Positions 10,876 through 20,422 of a stretch of 36,807 nucleotides of DNA are shown here, one piece after another (the stretch's first letter is position 1; each line of letters opens with the position of its first letter). Location of the stretch: assembly GCA_027575765.1 (NCBI GenBank), contig JANBPT010000422.1, forward strand, positions 1-36,807. The letters run 5' to 3'. The notes under the pieces were generated by a model. The model did not search any database. It had not been told where the DNA came from and saw nothing but the letters and a program-made list of their open reading frames with translations. Source of the DNA: Tieghemiomyces parasiticus. Lineage: Eukaryota; Kickxellomycota; Dimargaritomycetes; Dimargaritales; Dimargaritaceae. A program made the position numbers and the translations under genes.

Positions 10876-11014
10876 GACGCCAGAAAGGCTAGGCCGGGCA
10901 CACAGGGAGAGTGGCGGAGCAGGTGCGCTCTCAGGAGCTTCCACCACGTCATAGCGTTCACATTCCATCCAGCCCCCCACTCCTCCCTCTCTTAACTCTG
11001 GGCTACAACCGGTG

Positions 11015-11039
11015 CTCTCTCTCTCTCTCTCTCTCTCTC
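11015..11039. repeat. CT dinucleotide microsatellite
   Basis: About twelve uninterrupted CT units lie in a longer pyrimidine-rich plus-strand stretch (roughly 10960-11060). It is not inside a recognised gene. Confidence 0.9.
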
Positions 11040-11809
11040 CGAATCAGTAGTAGCTCTCCACAGCGCCGGTCGGATAAAGACTTCGCTAGGTCTCTGTGCC
11101 CTGCACACCTGAACAGCCCCTGTTCCGCTGCAAGCTGGCCTGGCCGAGTAGCCCATAACTTTCCAGATGTAGGATAGGTATGTCCACTACTGTTCCCACT
11201 GCTCTAGAAAGCAGGCCGCCCCCTCCCACTCCATTGATTCCCAATGCTCGCCCATATCGCCGGTATCTGCCATCCCACATGAGGAGATGCGCAAGGCCGG
11301 TGAATCGCATAGTCTTGTGACGCCCTGCTGCTTTCAAACGTAGAGCTGGGTAGCATTCCCGAAGATGGTTCCGTCCTGACCCTGACCCGCCACACCCCCC
11401 CCTCGATTACACCGAATCGACCGAACAGGGGTCCGGTGTGCATGCATTTTATTCTGCTTTTATTCACCTGTTGGGGCATGGCCCATCGCCCCCCGTCTCA
11501 GCTGGTATATGGCACATGTAGATTATTCCAGATACAGCCAACGGTAGGGGTCATATGACAGCGGCCGATGAATCACCCTGATCGGCCTCTTTATGACCGT
11601 CCGTCCGCAGTGCTAATCCTAGCAGCAGCCGTGTCTGGTTACCTCTACCGTTCCTTGCCTCTTTTGCCTCAGAAAACTGCCCCGAGGCACTTCCAGCACC
11701 CGATTTAGTAACGGACATAAAGTCGCCACGGGGGCGGGGCTGCTGCTGCGTATAAGCTGTTACATCAGGCCAAGCGCTTAGCCAGTGGCGCCGACCCGAA
11801 GTAGTTGCC

Positions 11810-13057
11810 TCACAGCAAATGACGCCGGGCCAGGGACTTCACCCGGATATCAAACGGTGCGGAGGTGATAGGCGTGTTGATCATGTAGAACGGATTACAC
11901 AGTATCTGCATATTTCGAATGAAAAAAGGAAAGGCGACATGTCGGTAGGTAGGTTAGAAAGTGGGTTGAGTGCACGGGGAAGGCGTCCAGGCCCTGGGCG
12001 TATCCTCCCGGTCCGGAGGGTCTCTAGCGCGTTAGTGGGAAAGAGTGGCGTCCGACGGTGGCGCAAGAAGGGGGTGGGGGGGAGATGCGACTCACTTTGA
12101 TATATAGCTCATGGCACTCAACGAAGAACTGCCGGATGCTATCGTCAGCCTTGTTGTCATGGAGGAGGATGAATCGGATATCTGAAGTCAGGTAAAGGTA
12201 TTATCGAATAAAATGTGAAGTCAGAGGTTCATACGCTGCGTGGTTACTACCCAGTGGTCAAGCCCGGTGAGACGAGGTGTACCCTACCGATTTGTTCAGC
12301 ATTTGTTGGTTGCCTTCGGTACCGAAATAGCCGACGGCCCAGCGTGCACAACCTCAGCTTTTATCATCTAATGTGACGACTACCCCCCTCCTCCTCCTCC
12401 TCGGGTGGCCACCTTCGCCGAAATGGGGACTGCGACAACTAACTTACTGCTCGGGGTCACGTAACAGGATACGTTCAATTCGTTGTACTTGTCAACCGTC
12501 CGGAGATAGCTGTAGGCAAGTCGGTAACACAGATTCGTATTGTGATGTTGACGATGTGGTTAGCTAGTTGCTACATGAGCGCTTAGACAACCAGACGGTC
12601 GGGTGGGTATTTTTCTCGCAAGAGGGCCCGTCTTTGAGACATAAATTCCGCCTAGTACCGACTTACAGGTCGTTGGTGGTGCACACCGCCTCGTCAATGA
12701 TGTCTAGAGCGGCATGGGCAACGAACTGGTTCAGGTAGCGGGCCTCCTCTTTCTAGTGGGTAGAACGGGAGGCCGGTAAGGAGATGGGGGGGGGTCAAAA
12801 CCAGGATGCCGTGGTAGGTTGGTTAGCTGGAGTATCCTGACAGGCCGTCACATCTGCCCAGGCAGATGAGCTAGCTTTGCCAGTGAATTTCTAGAATGTA
12901 TGGGTCCGACTAGTTAGCCATTGCGAGGGCCCTGGTCCAATCTCACTCGTCCTACCTTGGCACTGGGAGCCGTGTCCTTAAACTGTAGGCCGAGCTCGGA
13001 CTCGTAGAGCGGGGTGTCGTCGGTCCCGACGATGACGAAGTAATATACATGGCTCAT
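11810..13057 (-). CDS. TRS20: TRAPP complex subunit Trs20 / TRAPPC2 (sedlin), five exons
   Basis: Exons, in transcript order: 13057-12956, 12752-12667, 12509-12448, 12181-12096, 11905-11810. All four introns (203, 157, 266 and 190 bases) are GT-AG, with donors GTAGGA, GTAAGT, GTAAGT and GTGAGT. Joined length is 432 bases, 143 residues, matching the roughly 140-residue sedlin family. Conserved stretches run in order: MSHVYYFVIVGTDDTPLYE, YLNQFVAHAALDIIDE, YLRTVDKYNEL, IRFILLHDNKADDSIRQFF, NPFYMINTPI and a C-terminal RRHLL. Sedlin is a longin-fold core subunit of TRAPP, the tethering complex and Rab1/Ypt1 exchange factor for ER-Golgi and Golgi traffic. The start has a strong context (GCCGCCATGA). 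No exon exceeds 102 bases, so single-frame reading misses this gene. Family identity is very secure because five independent exons fit one protein. Confidence 0.93.
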
Positions 13058-13354
13058 GGCGGCACATGCACAGGGTGGGTCAATGTAAAGGGCGTGGAGT
13101 CGACTATACAGATGGAAGGTAGGGGAGCGCTAGTACAGGTTGAACGACCAAGTGTCCCCGCTGTGCTGGATGCGACGGGAGATTAGTGCTGAAGATTGCG
13201 CACTCCGCATGTATGTTTGTCCGGCTAGGCTGGCTGTACATATTCACCAAGTGCATCGGCTTGGCCCGTCCCAGTTACACTGGCTTATCCCTGCCGCCAG
13301 TACACCACGCTGGTTGGGAGATAAAAGCGACCGAGTCTCTGACGGCCCCGGCAA

Positions 13355-13584
13355 TCACAGTCCCGAGGGACCACGTGTATTGGTGTAGTAGACTCGATCG
13401 GACATAGTGTCGATGGCCCGGGGGAACCAGGTCCCATTTATGAAATTTGTTTCTTCAATCATTCGATAGACTTGAGCAATAGCATCCGGAAGTCGAGAGG
13501 CGTGCCTAATCAGCATCATTCCATAGTTACGGCAGAACTTCCCTTGCCACGGGAGGGGTGCTAGATGCCATGCGCCTCGGCTAC
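13355..13584 (-). pseudogene. Unrecognised coding-like fragment, possibly mobile-element or gene remnant
   Basis: One minus-strand frame stays open for about 76 codons and ends at TGA 13357-13355. It reads like real protein, with segments such as PDAIAQVYRMIEETNF and INGTWFPRAIDTMSDRVYY. Codon use is A/T-ending in the middle (GAT GCT ATT, GAA GAA ACA AAT), unlike the GC-ending host genes, which suggests a decayed insert or transferred piece. There is no convincing start and the frame is blocked upstream by TGA. The NGTWFPR segment faintly recalls a motif in FAD-dependent desaturases, but the glycines expected there are missing, so I assign no function. Confidence 0.3.
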
Positions 13585-13894
13585 TTCAGCCCTAGGTTGC
13601 GCCACGCCAAGGCCGCGTCGGCCTTACAGCTACGCCGTAGTTAGCCTTCAGCCTTTCTGCAGACGATTTAACGCCCCTGTCTCGCTTCGTGGCCGCTGTA
13701 GCGTGCAGCCTGCTCCACCTACTCTTAAACCCGCCCAACTCGCCGGGCAATCGGGTCCATTCCCTGTGACCGCCCATGGACTGCAGGGACCGCATCGAAA
13801 TACGCCTTCCAGTAGACCCCCCCCCCGCCACCTTACCTACCCAGTCGAATATATCCACTGCTTTGCTTGTGACCCCCTTCCCCCTTTAAATTAA

Positions 13895-13918
13895 CATTGC
13901 CATTGCCATTGCCACTGC
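13895..13918. repeat. CATTGC hexamer repeat
   Basis: Three perfect CATTGC units plus one CACTGC unit lie in the pyrimidine-rich leader upstream of the anoctamin gene. Likely a simple sequence repeat. Confidence 0.8.
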
Positions 13919-14547
13919 CCCCCTTGCCCCCGCCTTACCACTCCGTTCTCCCCCCCCTCCGCCACCACCATCACCTCAAACATAACCTCCACCCCTCGCT
14001 CGACCCTGGGCCAATACAGTCTTTTCTGCTCCACATTATTGACATCAGCGCTAGCCTTCTCAATTGACACTGTCTGGGGAGTAGCATTGTGTACGTCAGC
14101 TCCTTCACCATAACCATTATATCCCAGAACTTACTTCGGTGGGGTTTGTCAAGGATCCGTCATATTTGGCTCTGACAAACAACGCCTTCGCACGCCTTGC
14201 TGCCCTTCTCGAGCCCTGACGTCGTATTGTAAGCCTCCTCCCTACTCCCTGCTCGCCCCCCGCGTCTCGATGGTCGTGTGACGTAGCGTGGGCCGGCCAT
14301 ATCAACAGGTTAAGAACTACAGACTCCGCCTGGACTGCGCACGATAACCGTCTTCTTCCGCTTGGCCCTAGAATTTTACCAATCCGTCATTCAACTTGTT
14401 TCTGATCCCCCCAACCTGCTGCTCACCCTCACCGATTCCCCCTCTCTCTAGGCGCGGCCTCGACTTCCCCGCCGCCTAAGCCAGCCGACCGACCAGCCCT
14501 AGTGACCTTCCAGTGCAGCACCCTCTCCCGCACGCCCCTCCTTGCCC

Positions 14548-17505
14548 ATGTCTGCACCCCGGCCCTTGTCCGAAACCCTTAGGGAACGGCTCCGACCCGG
14601 GAGACTATGGGGCCGTACCACTACTGGCGGCGGTGGTAGTGGTAGAGGCCGCTCCACGAATCAGCCAGACCCGTCTGAGTTTGTCGACTTTGTGATGGTT
14701 TTTCGCTACGATACCGACCGGGACCCTCCGCGACCGGTCCCTTCACCCCAAGTGGGTGGGCCCACCGACGTAGCCTCGCCCTCTAGCGCCCGCCCGGCAA
14801 GGGAGCATGCGGCTCGCGCGGCGTATCAGGAGGTCCTCCAGCGCTTGCGCGGGGCCGGACTCGAGTGGTACACCACTGAGGAGGCCAGCCTCCCGGGTCG
14901 CGTGTTCCTGTTCGTTACCTGCCCCGATGCCTGCTTCCGTGCGTGGTTACTGCAGAGCCGCGCTCACGACTGGATCGCCGGAGTCCGTTTGTTTACACCG
15001 ACTGATTTTGCCGCGGCCAACGGGGACAGTACCACGTCATCCGCCGCAGGCCCGGACCCTAAGGCTCCGACCGCCTCGCTGGATCGCAAGGGCGGCGGCA
15101 GTGGGGTCAATGACGACCAGTGCCTCGCCGCGGCTGCCCGCCGCTCGCCTGACACGCGGGTAACCGCTAACCCGCTGTTGAAAATTCTGCAACTGGACCA
15201 GAGCGAGCTTCATAACGTAACCCCGGCCGAACGCCTACGCTTGGTGTATCGCATCCTCACGGCAGACCCTAGCGAGGGCGGGGCCGGACTGCACCCGGAA
15301 CGCCACCCTGCCATCGAGACCATCTACCCGCTGCACAACAAGCGGTTCACGCGCAACTGGATCAAGACGTGGTCGCTCAAGTGGCTCATTGACCAGCGCG
15401 ACCTGAGCGCCATCCGGGACCACCTGGGCGAGAAGGTAGCCCTCTACTTTGCCTTTCTGCAGTTTTACTTCCTGTGGCTCCTTCCCCCGGCCCTCGCAGG
15501 CACCCTGGCGTACCTATGGGGTGCCGCCTACTCGGCCCCGGTAGCCCTGTTCGTGCTGGGGTGGTCCATCGCCTTTACAGAGGTGTGGGCTCGGCGCCAG
15601 GTGGATATCGCCACCCACTGGGGGACGCACCAACTGTCGGCTGTGGACGAGGTGCAGCCAAAGTTTGTCCCGGAGGCCATTGTCACCGATCCCGTCACGG
15701 GGGAACGAACTCCGTACTTTTCGCCGGCCAAGCTGTGGCTACGTCGCGCCGCCACCGCCCCGCTCATGCTGGTCGCCGCCCTCCTCCTCGCCCTGGTCAT
15801 TGGGTTCCTGTTCGCGGTCCAGACCCTCGCCGACGAGCACTACACGGGCCCTGGCCAGGCCTACATGACCTACCTTCCAGCCGTCCTCTACGCCGTCCTA
15901 ATGGGCCACGTCAGCAGCGTCTACCAGCAACTGGCCCGCCGTCTCAACGACTACGAGAACCACCGCACCGTGAGCCAGTACGAGTATAACCTGTCCCAGA
16001 AGATCTTTGTACTCAGCTTCTTGGTCAACTACCTCTCACAGTTCCTGGTGGCCTGGGTGTACATTCCGTTCCGCGCCGATATTAACCACCACCTCATGAC
16101 CTGGTCGGCCCACCTCCTGGGTCACGCCCCCCTCGCAGGCGAATCACTGCACGTGGGGGAGGAGGGGTCCAGCGTCCAGCTTAAGGTGTCCAACACCCCT
16201 GCCGACCAGCTCCTACTCAACAACCTTTTTTTCTTTGTGCTCACCGGTCAGGTCCTCAGTTTCTTCCAGGAGACCCTGATCCCCATCGCGATGCGGTACG
16301 TCTCGGGCCTTGGCCGGCGCACTAAGGCCAAGGCGGAGGCCAAGGTGAAGGCGGCCGTCGGCGGAGCTTCAGCCTCACGCACCCAGCGGTCGACCTCGAT
16401 GTCTTCCACCTCGACTGGGACGTCTCCCTCAGCGGGCTCGGAGGCCGAAGGCGAGGAGACAGACACCCAGGAGACCGCTGCGGCGGCTACTTTTGGTTCC
16501 AAAGGGAACCGCGCCAACGGACCGTTTACTACCACTACCGACCTGGCTGAGCTACCCCCATTGCCACCAGTTGGCAGGGTACTAGGCCGGTCCCCTTCGG
16601 CGATCGCTCGGGCTCCTGTGGGCCTACGACGTCGCCTCATCCGTCGGGCCCTCCGCGAGTACGAGCTCCCGGAGTATGACATTTATGATGACTACGCCGA
16701 GATGGTCACTCAATTTGGGTTTGTAGCACTTTTCTCGGTGGTGTGGCCCCTGGCCCCGCTGGTCTCCTTCATCAATAACTGGGTCGAACTGCGGTCGGAC
16801 GCCGTTAAAATTTGCATCAATGTCCGGCGGCCCATTCCGCAGCGCACCGAATCCATTGGGCCCTGGCTGGGTAACCTCAAACTACTGTGTTGGATGGCGT
16901 CCATCACCAACGCCCTACTGGTGTACCAGTTTGGAACCTTGTTCCCCACCACCACTCCGGAGGCCCGGCTGTACGGTAACACCAACTTCACCGTGGCCCT
17001 GGGCACCTTGTTGGTTGTGGAGCACCTTTACTTTGGATTGCACCTCCTCGTTCGTAAGATTATCAACTCGTTCCCCAGCGCCGCGTCCAAGATAATCGCA
17101 TTCAATGACTACCAACAGAAACGTGACCTCTACAAGGAACTGGCCGCGGCCGGATCGAACCGATCGACGTCGTCAGCCGTCTTGCCCTCGTCGTCGGCGG
17201 CGGCGGACCCCATAGGTACGCAGATGCTCCTCGGACAGCCCGTCATTGACCTGCAGCGCCATGGAGCCGCGGGTCCACCGACCACGGCCAAAGGTGATGA
17301 TACTGTGGAACCTCTTGCTGGTGGTGGTGGACGACTGACCACTGATGATGCCGGTTTCCCCATGACCACCAGTCCATCCGAACTCTTCACCCGTACCCCT
17401 ACGGCCACCTACTTTGCACATACCAACCCCAATGACCGGCCTCACTCGGACCTGAGTGGCGACCCCGGGTTGGACGTTATTTCTGCCGCCTTTAAGACCA
17501 AATAG
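14548..17505 (+). CDS. Anoctamin / TMEM16-family protein (Ist2-like)
   Basis: The 985-residue single-exon product begins with a cytosolic domain of about 260 residues (it includes EFVDFVMVFRYD and the pre-membrane HPAIETIYPLHNKRFTRNW), then the anoctamin membrane domain to about residue 870 with some ten helices. The strongest signatures are YAEMVTQFGFVALF, PLAPLVSFINNWVELRSDA and the following VRRPIPQRTESIGPWL; these match the TMEM16 calcium-site and groove region, and the Glu and Asp are retained. TMEM16 proteins are calcium-activated lipid scramblases or channels; yeast Ist2 tethers ER to plasma membrane. A Lys/Ser/Thr/Glu-rich insert at about residues 591-694 splits the membrane domain before the YAEM helix. 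A Ser/Thr-rich tail follows. I start at the ATG at 14548; a TTG two codons earlier is not credible. Whether it scrambles lipid or only tethers is open. Confidence 0.88.
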   Translation: MSAPRPLSETLRERLRPGRLWGRTTTGGGGSGRGRSTNQPDPSEFVDFVMVFRYDTDRDPPRPVPSPQVGGPTDVASPSSARPAREHAARAAYQEVLQRLRGAGLEWYTTEEASLPGRVFLFVTCPDACFRAWLLQSRAHDWIAGVRLFTPTDFAAANGDSTTSSAAGPDPKAPTASLDRKGGGSGVNDDQCLAAAARRSPDTRVTANPLLKILQLDQSELHNVTPAERLRLVYRILTADPSEGGAGLHPERHPAIETIYPLHNKRFTRNWIKTWSLKWLIDQRDLSAIRDHLGEKVALYFAFLQFYFLWLLPPALAGTLAYLWGAAYSAPVALFVLGWSIAFTEVWARRQVDIATHWGTHQLSAVDEVQPKFVPEAIVTDPVTGERTPYFSPAKLWLRRAATAPLMLVAALLLALVIGFLFAVQTLADEHYTGPGQAYMTYLPAVLYAVLMGHVSSVYQQLARRLNDYENHRTVSQYEYNLSQKIFVLSFLVNYLSQFLVAWVYIPFRADINHHLMTWSAHLLGHAPLAGESLHVGEEGSSVQLKVSNTPADQLLLNNLFFFVLTGQVLSFFQETLIPIAMRYVSGLGRRTKAKAEAKVKAAVGGASASRTQRSTSMSSTSTGTSPSAGSEAEGEETDTQETAAAATFGSKGNRANGPFTTTTDLAELPPLPPVGRVLGRSPSAIARAPVGLRRRLIRRALREYELPEYDIYDDYAEMVTQFGFVALFSVVWPLAPLVSFINNWVELRSDAVKICINVRRPIPQRTESIGPWLGNLKLLCWMASITNALLVYQFGTLFPTTTPEARLYGNTNFTVALGTLLVVEHLYFGLHLLVRKIINSFPSAASKIIAFNDYQQKRDLYKELAAAGSNRSTSSAVLPSSSAAADPIGTQMLLGQPVIDLQRHGAAGPPTTAKGDDTVEPLAGGGGRLTTDDAGFPMTTSPSELFTRTPTATYFAHTNPNDRPHSDLSGDPGLDVISAAFKTK

Positions 17506-18120
17506 CTGAAGAAGAAGAGAGTGGGGGGGAGAGTTGAGCATGACGCGTCTTCAAATGGAAAGGTCATTGGCAGGCCGCATGTATCTAAAACACCACCCCC
17601 TTCCAATTAATTACATATCGCGATTCTGACCCTAATCGCCTAGCACGCTCAATCCATTTACAGTTGTCACTTTATCTATAAAATCAGGCATCCATATTTA
17701 TATATATTATATAGTGCCTTTTTGATGACTGACAACGGTATGGCATAAATGTTGGGTAAAACAAAAGACGGGAGAAAGTTATAGTGTCACCAGCATCGTA
17801 AACTTTAGGGCAATATAGACCCATGAAAGTGATCACATAATTGTTGGTACAATGAGCCAGGAAAAAGTAGGCCGTTGGCATTGTAAATGGGACGGGTGAC
17901 TAGAGGTCTAAAAATGACCCCGTGATTCTCTAGAAAGCTATATAGAAATCAAAAGGTGCAGGTGCGGTAGAGGGAAGGAAGAGAGGAGACGCAAATATGA
18001 TCCGGAAAGATGGTATATATATGTGTATGTGTGTGTGTGGGGGGGGGGGTAAAGATACAAATCAGAGAGGTTGCTTGCTATGTAATTTCTTCGATGTGAG
18101 TAGGGTCTACAAGCATACCT
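17506..18120. other. Convergent 3' spacer
   Basis: AT-rich spacer between the stops of the anoctamin gene (+) and the small secreted protein gene (-). It contains a TA/TG alternating tract that ends in an 11-base G run (18014-18049). I see no gene. Confidence 0.6.
18014..18049. repeat. TA/TG alternating tract plus G11
   Basis: Alternating TA, then TG dinucleotides run straight into eleven G (18039-18049). It lies just past the stop of the small secreted protein gene, in its expected 3' flank. Confidence 0.9.
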
Positions 18121-18480
18121 TTACTGCGTTTTCAGCTGTTGCGCCTTGGCCGCTGCGTTGTTTAGGTCGACCTGCTTCTGTAGTCGCTTATGGACCCGGT
18201 TGGTGCGGAAACCGTAGTACTTGAACTTGGTCTTTTTGATGGCCCGGTTTCCAAGTTTAGCGCCAGCGTAGGCGGTGGCACCGAGACCGACCGCACCAAC
18301 CAGGGCGGCGGCACCAAGGGTCTTGGCGATGGCCCCGGGTTGGCGTCTATACAGGTGCTGCTCTGTAACCTCCGTGGTAGTGACAGCGGCCTGCTTGTTG
18401 CAAGGACTGGGCGCGGTGGGGTGACCGAGGGCAGTGGTAGCCAGGAGAAGGGTGATGACGACGGCGGCGAAGGACTTCAT
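18121..18480 (-). CDS. Small secreted protein with Kex2-type site and glycine-zipper helix
   Basis: The 119-residue product opens with a strong signal peptide (MKSFAAVVITLLLATTALG, cut near residue 19). A polar, Thr-rich stretch with one Cys follows, then YRR at 44-46, a plausible Kex2-like processing site. Residues about 50-77 form a hydrophobic Gly/Ala helix with repeated small-xxx-small spacing (GAAALVGAVGLGATAYAGAKLG). The C-terminus is very basic (IKKTKFKYYGFRTNRVHKRLQK). Processing at RR would release a 73-residue cationic part with one hydrophobic helix. It may be a membrane-active secreted peptide or simply a one-pass membrane protein. The ATG at 18480 is chosen because it starts the signal peptide; a TATA box lies about 170 bases upstream. 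I recognise no family. Confidence 0.7.
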   Translation of the reverse strand: MKSFAAVVITLLLATTALGHPTAPSPCNKQAAVTTTEVTEQHLYRRQPGAIAKTLGAAALVGAVGLGATAYAGAKLGNRAIKKTKFKYYGFRTNRVHKRLQKQVDLNNAAAKAQQLKTQ

Positions 18481-18650
18481 GGCTGCAAGTACTAGAGTAG
18501 CGGGTAGGAGAGGTGGTAATGAGGCAGGGTACGTATATGTGTATGTGTAGGTGCGCAACAGTTCAATTATTGATGGCACTTGTGACAGGGTTGGCGAGGG
18601 GAAGCAGGTGGATGATGAGTGATGATCCAAAGTAGGTCCAGGACCTGGGG

Positions 18651-18658
18651 CTTATATA
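18651..18658 (-). promoter_or_regulatory. TATA box of the small secreted protein gene
   Basis: TATATAAG on the minus strand lies about 170 bases upstream of the ATG at 18480, predicting transcription from about 18620. It is one of the clearest TATA elements in the window, which suits a regulated gene. Confidence 0.5.
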
Positions 18659-20360
18659 CACAACTTGACAACTGTTCCTCAACTTCGCATTTGCATGCCC
18701 CATTTATCTAATCCCTGCCCTGGTATGAGAGAGGAGGAGGGCGTTGAAGCCTCCCCACCACCTCACAACCGGTGGACTTGTCGCAATGGCAGTTGGGCCC
18801 GGTGGATATGTTGAAAGCGGAGAATATCGGTGAGGGGGGGGGGGCGACACACCACTGACGTCGGCGAGCGGACGGGTCGAGTGGCGGAGGAGCAGTGGTA
18901 CAGATGCGCCACCATCGTTAGCCCAGGGCACGCTCGGACCATTTCTCTTCCCCAAGTATGTTGAATAAATATCAACGTGGCTTAGAGGTGGCAACGATAT
19001 TGGAAATGTCATTTGGCAGCGGTTCAGCCCACTTTGCACGATGCTGGAAGGCATCAGCGCCAGGTAGGTGCCCTAGATGGTGTTGCGGTAGTACGGTTTG
19101 CGCCGCCGCGGCTATAGCCACTCTGCTTTTGACTACCCATCATGCTGGACTCTTTAGTCCCCTCTAGACTGTGGCGCCACGTCGCATCTGTACGAGTCCC
19201 TTGGCCCTTGAGCGAAAACAAAATAAAATAGGTATGTGTGGGGGGACCGTGAGTAAGTTGTGAGAAAGGCTGGGTGCCTGAGGGGTGACCAGCACCCCGA
19301 ATAGCTTAAGGCGGCAGCGACTGACACTTCCATTCGAAGGGAGAGCGCAGTCAAGTCGGTCCAGCCGCCAGGGAGGCGAGGAGCATGTTTCGTAATCTTT
19401 GCCACTGGCCCAGCTGTCCTGACCAGAGCTGCCGGGGAAGTCGATCCCCGCGATGCCAGTCATGGCAGTCACGGATACTCCCCCCCATGGGGAATGTCCA
19501 ATAAGATGCCCTTCTCCAGCTGGGACTGGCCACGTGATTTTGGTCATGTCCATCACCCTTTGCGCGTTCACATGTCCCGGCCGCCTTCGCCTCGCCCTTG
19601 TGCCAGCAACGTAAAGAGGTGGACGAGAGGGCAGTCAGCGTGTGAAATGCACAGATTGGCCCGCTCCCCCTGCTGGTGGGGCCCCTCCCCCCCACGGGCC
19701 AATCCGGCGAGGGGAGTTTGTCCATCCTGCCACTTTCACGGGCTCGTAGCTGGTGGTGCGTCTCCAAATGGCCATGGGAATAATGCCGCATGAGCATTCA
19801 TCCAGGCCTGGGCGACCCCTGCCAGCCAGTGGCAGAATTTCGTGCTCGGCGGACAGTTCTGCACCTAACGACTCGTTTGCTATCAGCCTCTTCCACCTTT
19901 TCTCTCAGCATCCCCAAGGTCTTTCGCTCCGCTTTCTTCATTTGCCGCGGTATTATCTCGTTCCAACCTCTCGCCAGCCCGTCGTCAGCTTCCCACCGCC
20001 AGGTTAGCCCTCCGCCATCGCGTCAGCCTACTACGGCCTTCTTCTGCTGATTCCCTCACCGTCCAGTTTATAGTCGTGCAAGTCAAGCCGCACATTCTAG
20101 CCAAGCGCTTTGTTCCTCTTCTTTTCAGGCGTGGTGGTGCGACTGCAACGCGCTGCTTCGAAATCTAACCTTGGCAACTCGTTGCTTCGAACCCCAATCT
20201 TGCACTTTGGGTGAACTTCCGGTCTATCTTCCAGCCGAACCCTTGTTATCGGGCGGTTTCGGGTTTCAAGTTCCCTCGTTTCTCGTCCGTCTAGGGCACC
20301 CGATCCACTTGCAGCCGGTTCCGTCATCGGCTTACCATCCCTATCGTCTCCAGGAGACCC
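18659..20360. other. Divergent promoter region between the small secreted gene and PEX13
   Basis: No protein motif is recognised. There is an 11-base G run (18834-18844). Minus-strand frames between 19154 and 19800 are open but featureless. From about 19850 the plus strand is pyrimidine-rich, as expected for the PEX13 leader. Confidence 0.45.
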
Positions 20361-20367
20361 TATTTAA
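20361..20367 (+). promoter_or_regulatory. Possible TATA-like element of PEX13
   Basis: TATTTAA lies 56 bases before the PEX13 ATG. It is close for a fungal promoter, so it may be only leader sequence. Confidence 0.25.
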
Positions 20368-20422
20368 CCCTTCCCTCTCCTTCACCTGAGCCGCCCACAT
20401 CAGTGTCCCTGGTTCTCCCGTT

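Larger units (their letters stand above)
8073..11809. other. 3.7-kb stretch without a defensible gene
   Basis: The first 1.2 kb is strongly pyrimidine-rich on the minus strand and is best read as promoter and leader of the phosphotransferase gene; the long purine-rich frame at 8576-9304 (+) is a by-product of this bias. From 9300 to 11800 composition is near neutral with short overlapping frames on both strands and no motif I recognise. It contains an 8-base C run (10496-10503), a CT microsatellite (11015-11039) and the small signal-peptide-like frame listed separately. Decayed transposon or an intron-rich gene cannot be excluded. Confidence 0.45.
13058..14547. other. Divergent promoter region between TRS20 and the anoctamin gene
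   Basis: From about 13560 the plus strand is pyrimidine-rich, as expected for the anoctamin leader. The region holds a 10-base C run (13817-13826), a CATTGC hexamer repeat (13895-13918) and the coding-like fragment at 13355-13584 (-). I see no other gene. Confidence 0.5.

Noticed and set aside
15474..15989. Long alternative frame inside the anoctamin gene
   Set aside because: Arg/Pro/His-rich shadow frame of a GC-rich coding sequence; the anoctamin frame carries all conserved motifs.
19164..19797. Overlapping minus-strand frames of 135 and 148 codons
   Set aside because: Two frames open at once over the same DNA, Trp/His/Arg-rich with no motif, typical of GC-rich spacer.
20155..20200. TTCGAA-containing sequences resembling a tRNA T-loop
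   Set aside because: No matching acceptor stem, A box or anticodon arm. I found no tRNA, rRNA or spliceosomal RNA signature in the window by eye; a tRNAscan/Infernal run would settle this.
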